A stretch of 64,000 bases of DNA from NCBI RefSeq assembly GCF_037338445.1, contig NZ_CP147838.1:2480001-2544000 (forward strand). Reading direction: 5' to 3'. Under the pieces are notes generated by a model that had not been told where the DNA came from, did not search any database, and saw only the letters and a program-made list of their open reading frames with translations. The stretch's first letter is position 1, and each line of letters starts with the position of its first letter. A program made the translations under genes and the position numbers. Origin of the DNA: Salinibaculum sp. SYNS191 (GTDB lineage Archaea > Halobacteriota > Halobacteria > Halobacteriales > Haloarculaceae). This document shows, piece by piece, positions 63,924 through 64,000 of the stretch.

Positions 63924-64000
63924 ATGATGCTCCCGACGCACGCGCTGGCCGGGATGGTGCTCGCACTCCCCGTGGCAGTCGCCGTGCCGGAGTTCGCCGG
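63924..64000 (+). CDS. Start of a YdjM-like (DUF457) membrane protein, cut by window edge
   Basis: Only 25 codons are visible (MMLPTHALAGMVLALPVAVA). The LPTHALAG start with an early His is typical of the YdjM family of membrane-bound predicted metal-dependent hydrolases. ATG at 63927 is an alternative start. Confidence 0.6.
   Translation, partial: MMLPTHALAGMVLALPVAVAVPEFA

Overview
The window is chromosomal DNA from a halophilic archaeon (class Halobacteria). The genus is not determinable from the sequence alone; something close to Haloarculaceae is a guess. The evidence is very GC-rich DNA, strongly acidic proteins, bacterioopsin-activator (Bat) type HTH regulators, a proteasome-activating nucleotidase, a HemAT aerotaxis transducer, haloarchaea-only small proteins, and archaeal TATA boxes about 22-30 nt upstream of start codons (leaderless genes). 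I see no rRNA, CRISPR array, transposase, integrase or phage gene.

Layout. 1-6.1 kb: photolyase-like protein (cut by the left edge), small haloarchaeal proteins, catalase-peroxidase KatG, and an unnamed protein with a PD-(D/E)XK nuclease signature. 6.2-6.5 kb: tRNA-Arg(CCG) followed by two extra copies of its own 3' end. 6.6-21.9 kb: housekeeping genes: membrane-anchored [2Fe-2S] ferredoxin, membrane glycosyltransferase, NurA, Bat regulator, GpmI-TruA, a multi-PAS histidine kinase with a degenerate receiver, M28 peptidase, PepF, PAN and SufU. 22.0-22.3 kb: a CAT-anticodon tRNA, again followed by two extra copies of its 3' end. 22.3-30.6 kb: a sensory block with two overlapping histidine kinases, HemAT and a 1111-aa GAF/PAS/Bat protein. 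30.6-35.3 kb: an AT-rich convergent gap, a phosphoribosyltransferase, Hsp20, a CBS protein, small haloarchaeal proteins and an EamA exporter.

35.9-56.6 kb is the main accessory region, and looks like an oxidative catabolic locus for a sugar acid, deoxy-sugar or glycoside. It holds an IclR regulator, a COG4091 NAD-dependent protein with SAF domain, an AldA-type aldehyde dehydrogenase, two mandelate racemase/enolase-superfamily dehydratases, two zinc alcohol dehydrogenases, a complete family-5 ABC importer, a methylmalonate/malonate-semialdehyde dehydrogenase, a third aldehyde dehydrogenase, an NTF2-like protein, a Bat regulator and a glutaryl-CoA-dehydrogenase-like enzyme. The parts fit uptake, oxidation to an acid, dehydration to a 2-keto-3-deoxy acid, and oxidation of aldehyde fragments toward lactate-like acids and acyl-CoA. 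No lactonase, aldolase or sugar kinase is present, so the substrate stays open. 56.9-64 kb: CBS protein, methyltransferase, two MFS transporters, a DUF6544-like protein, a bactofilin-like membrane protein, another membrane protein and the start of a YdjM-like protein.

The most unusual feature is the pair of tRNA loci: each tRNA is trailed by repeated copies of its own 3' tail, separated by 100-125 bp units that form hairpins, and the two unrelated loci share a near-identical 28-nt spacer motif. Two conserved genes (gpmI and an MFS transporter) also carry short perfect palindromes in frame.
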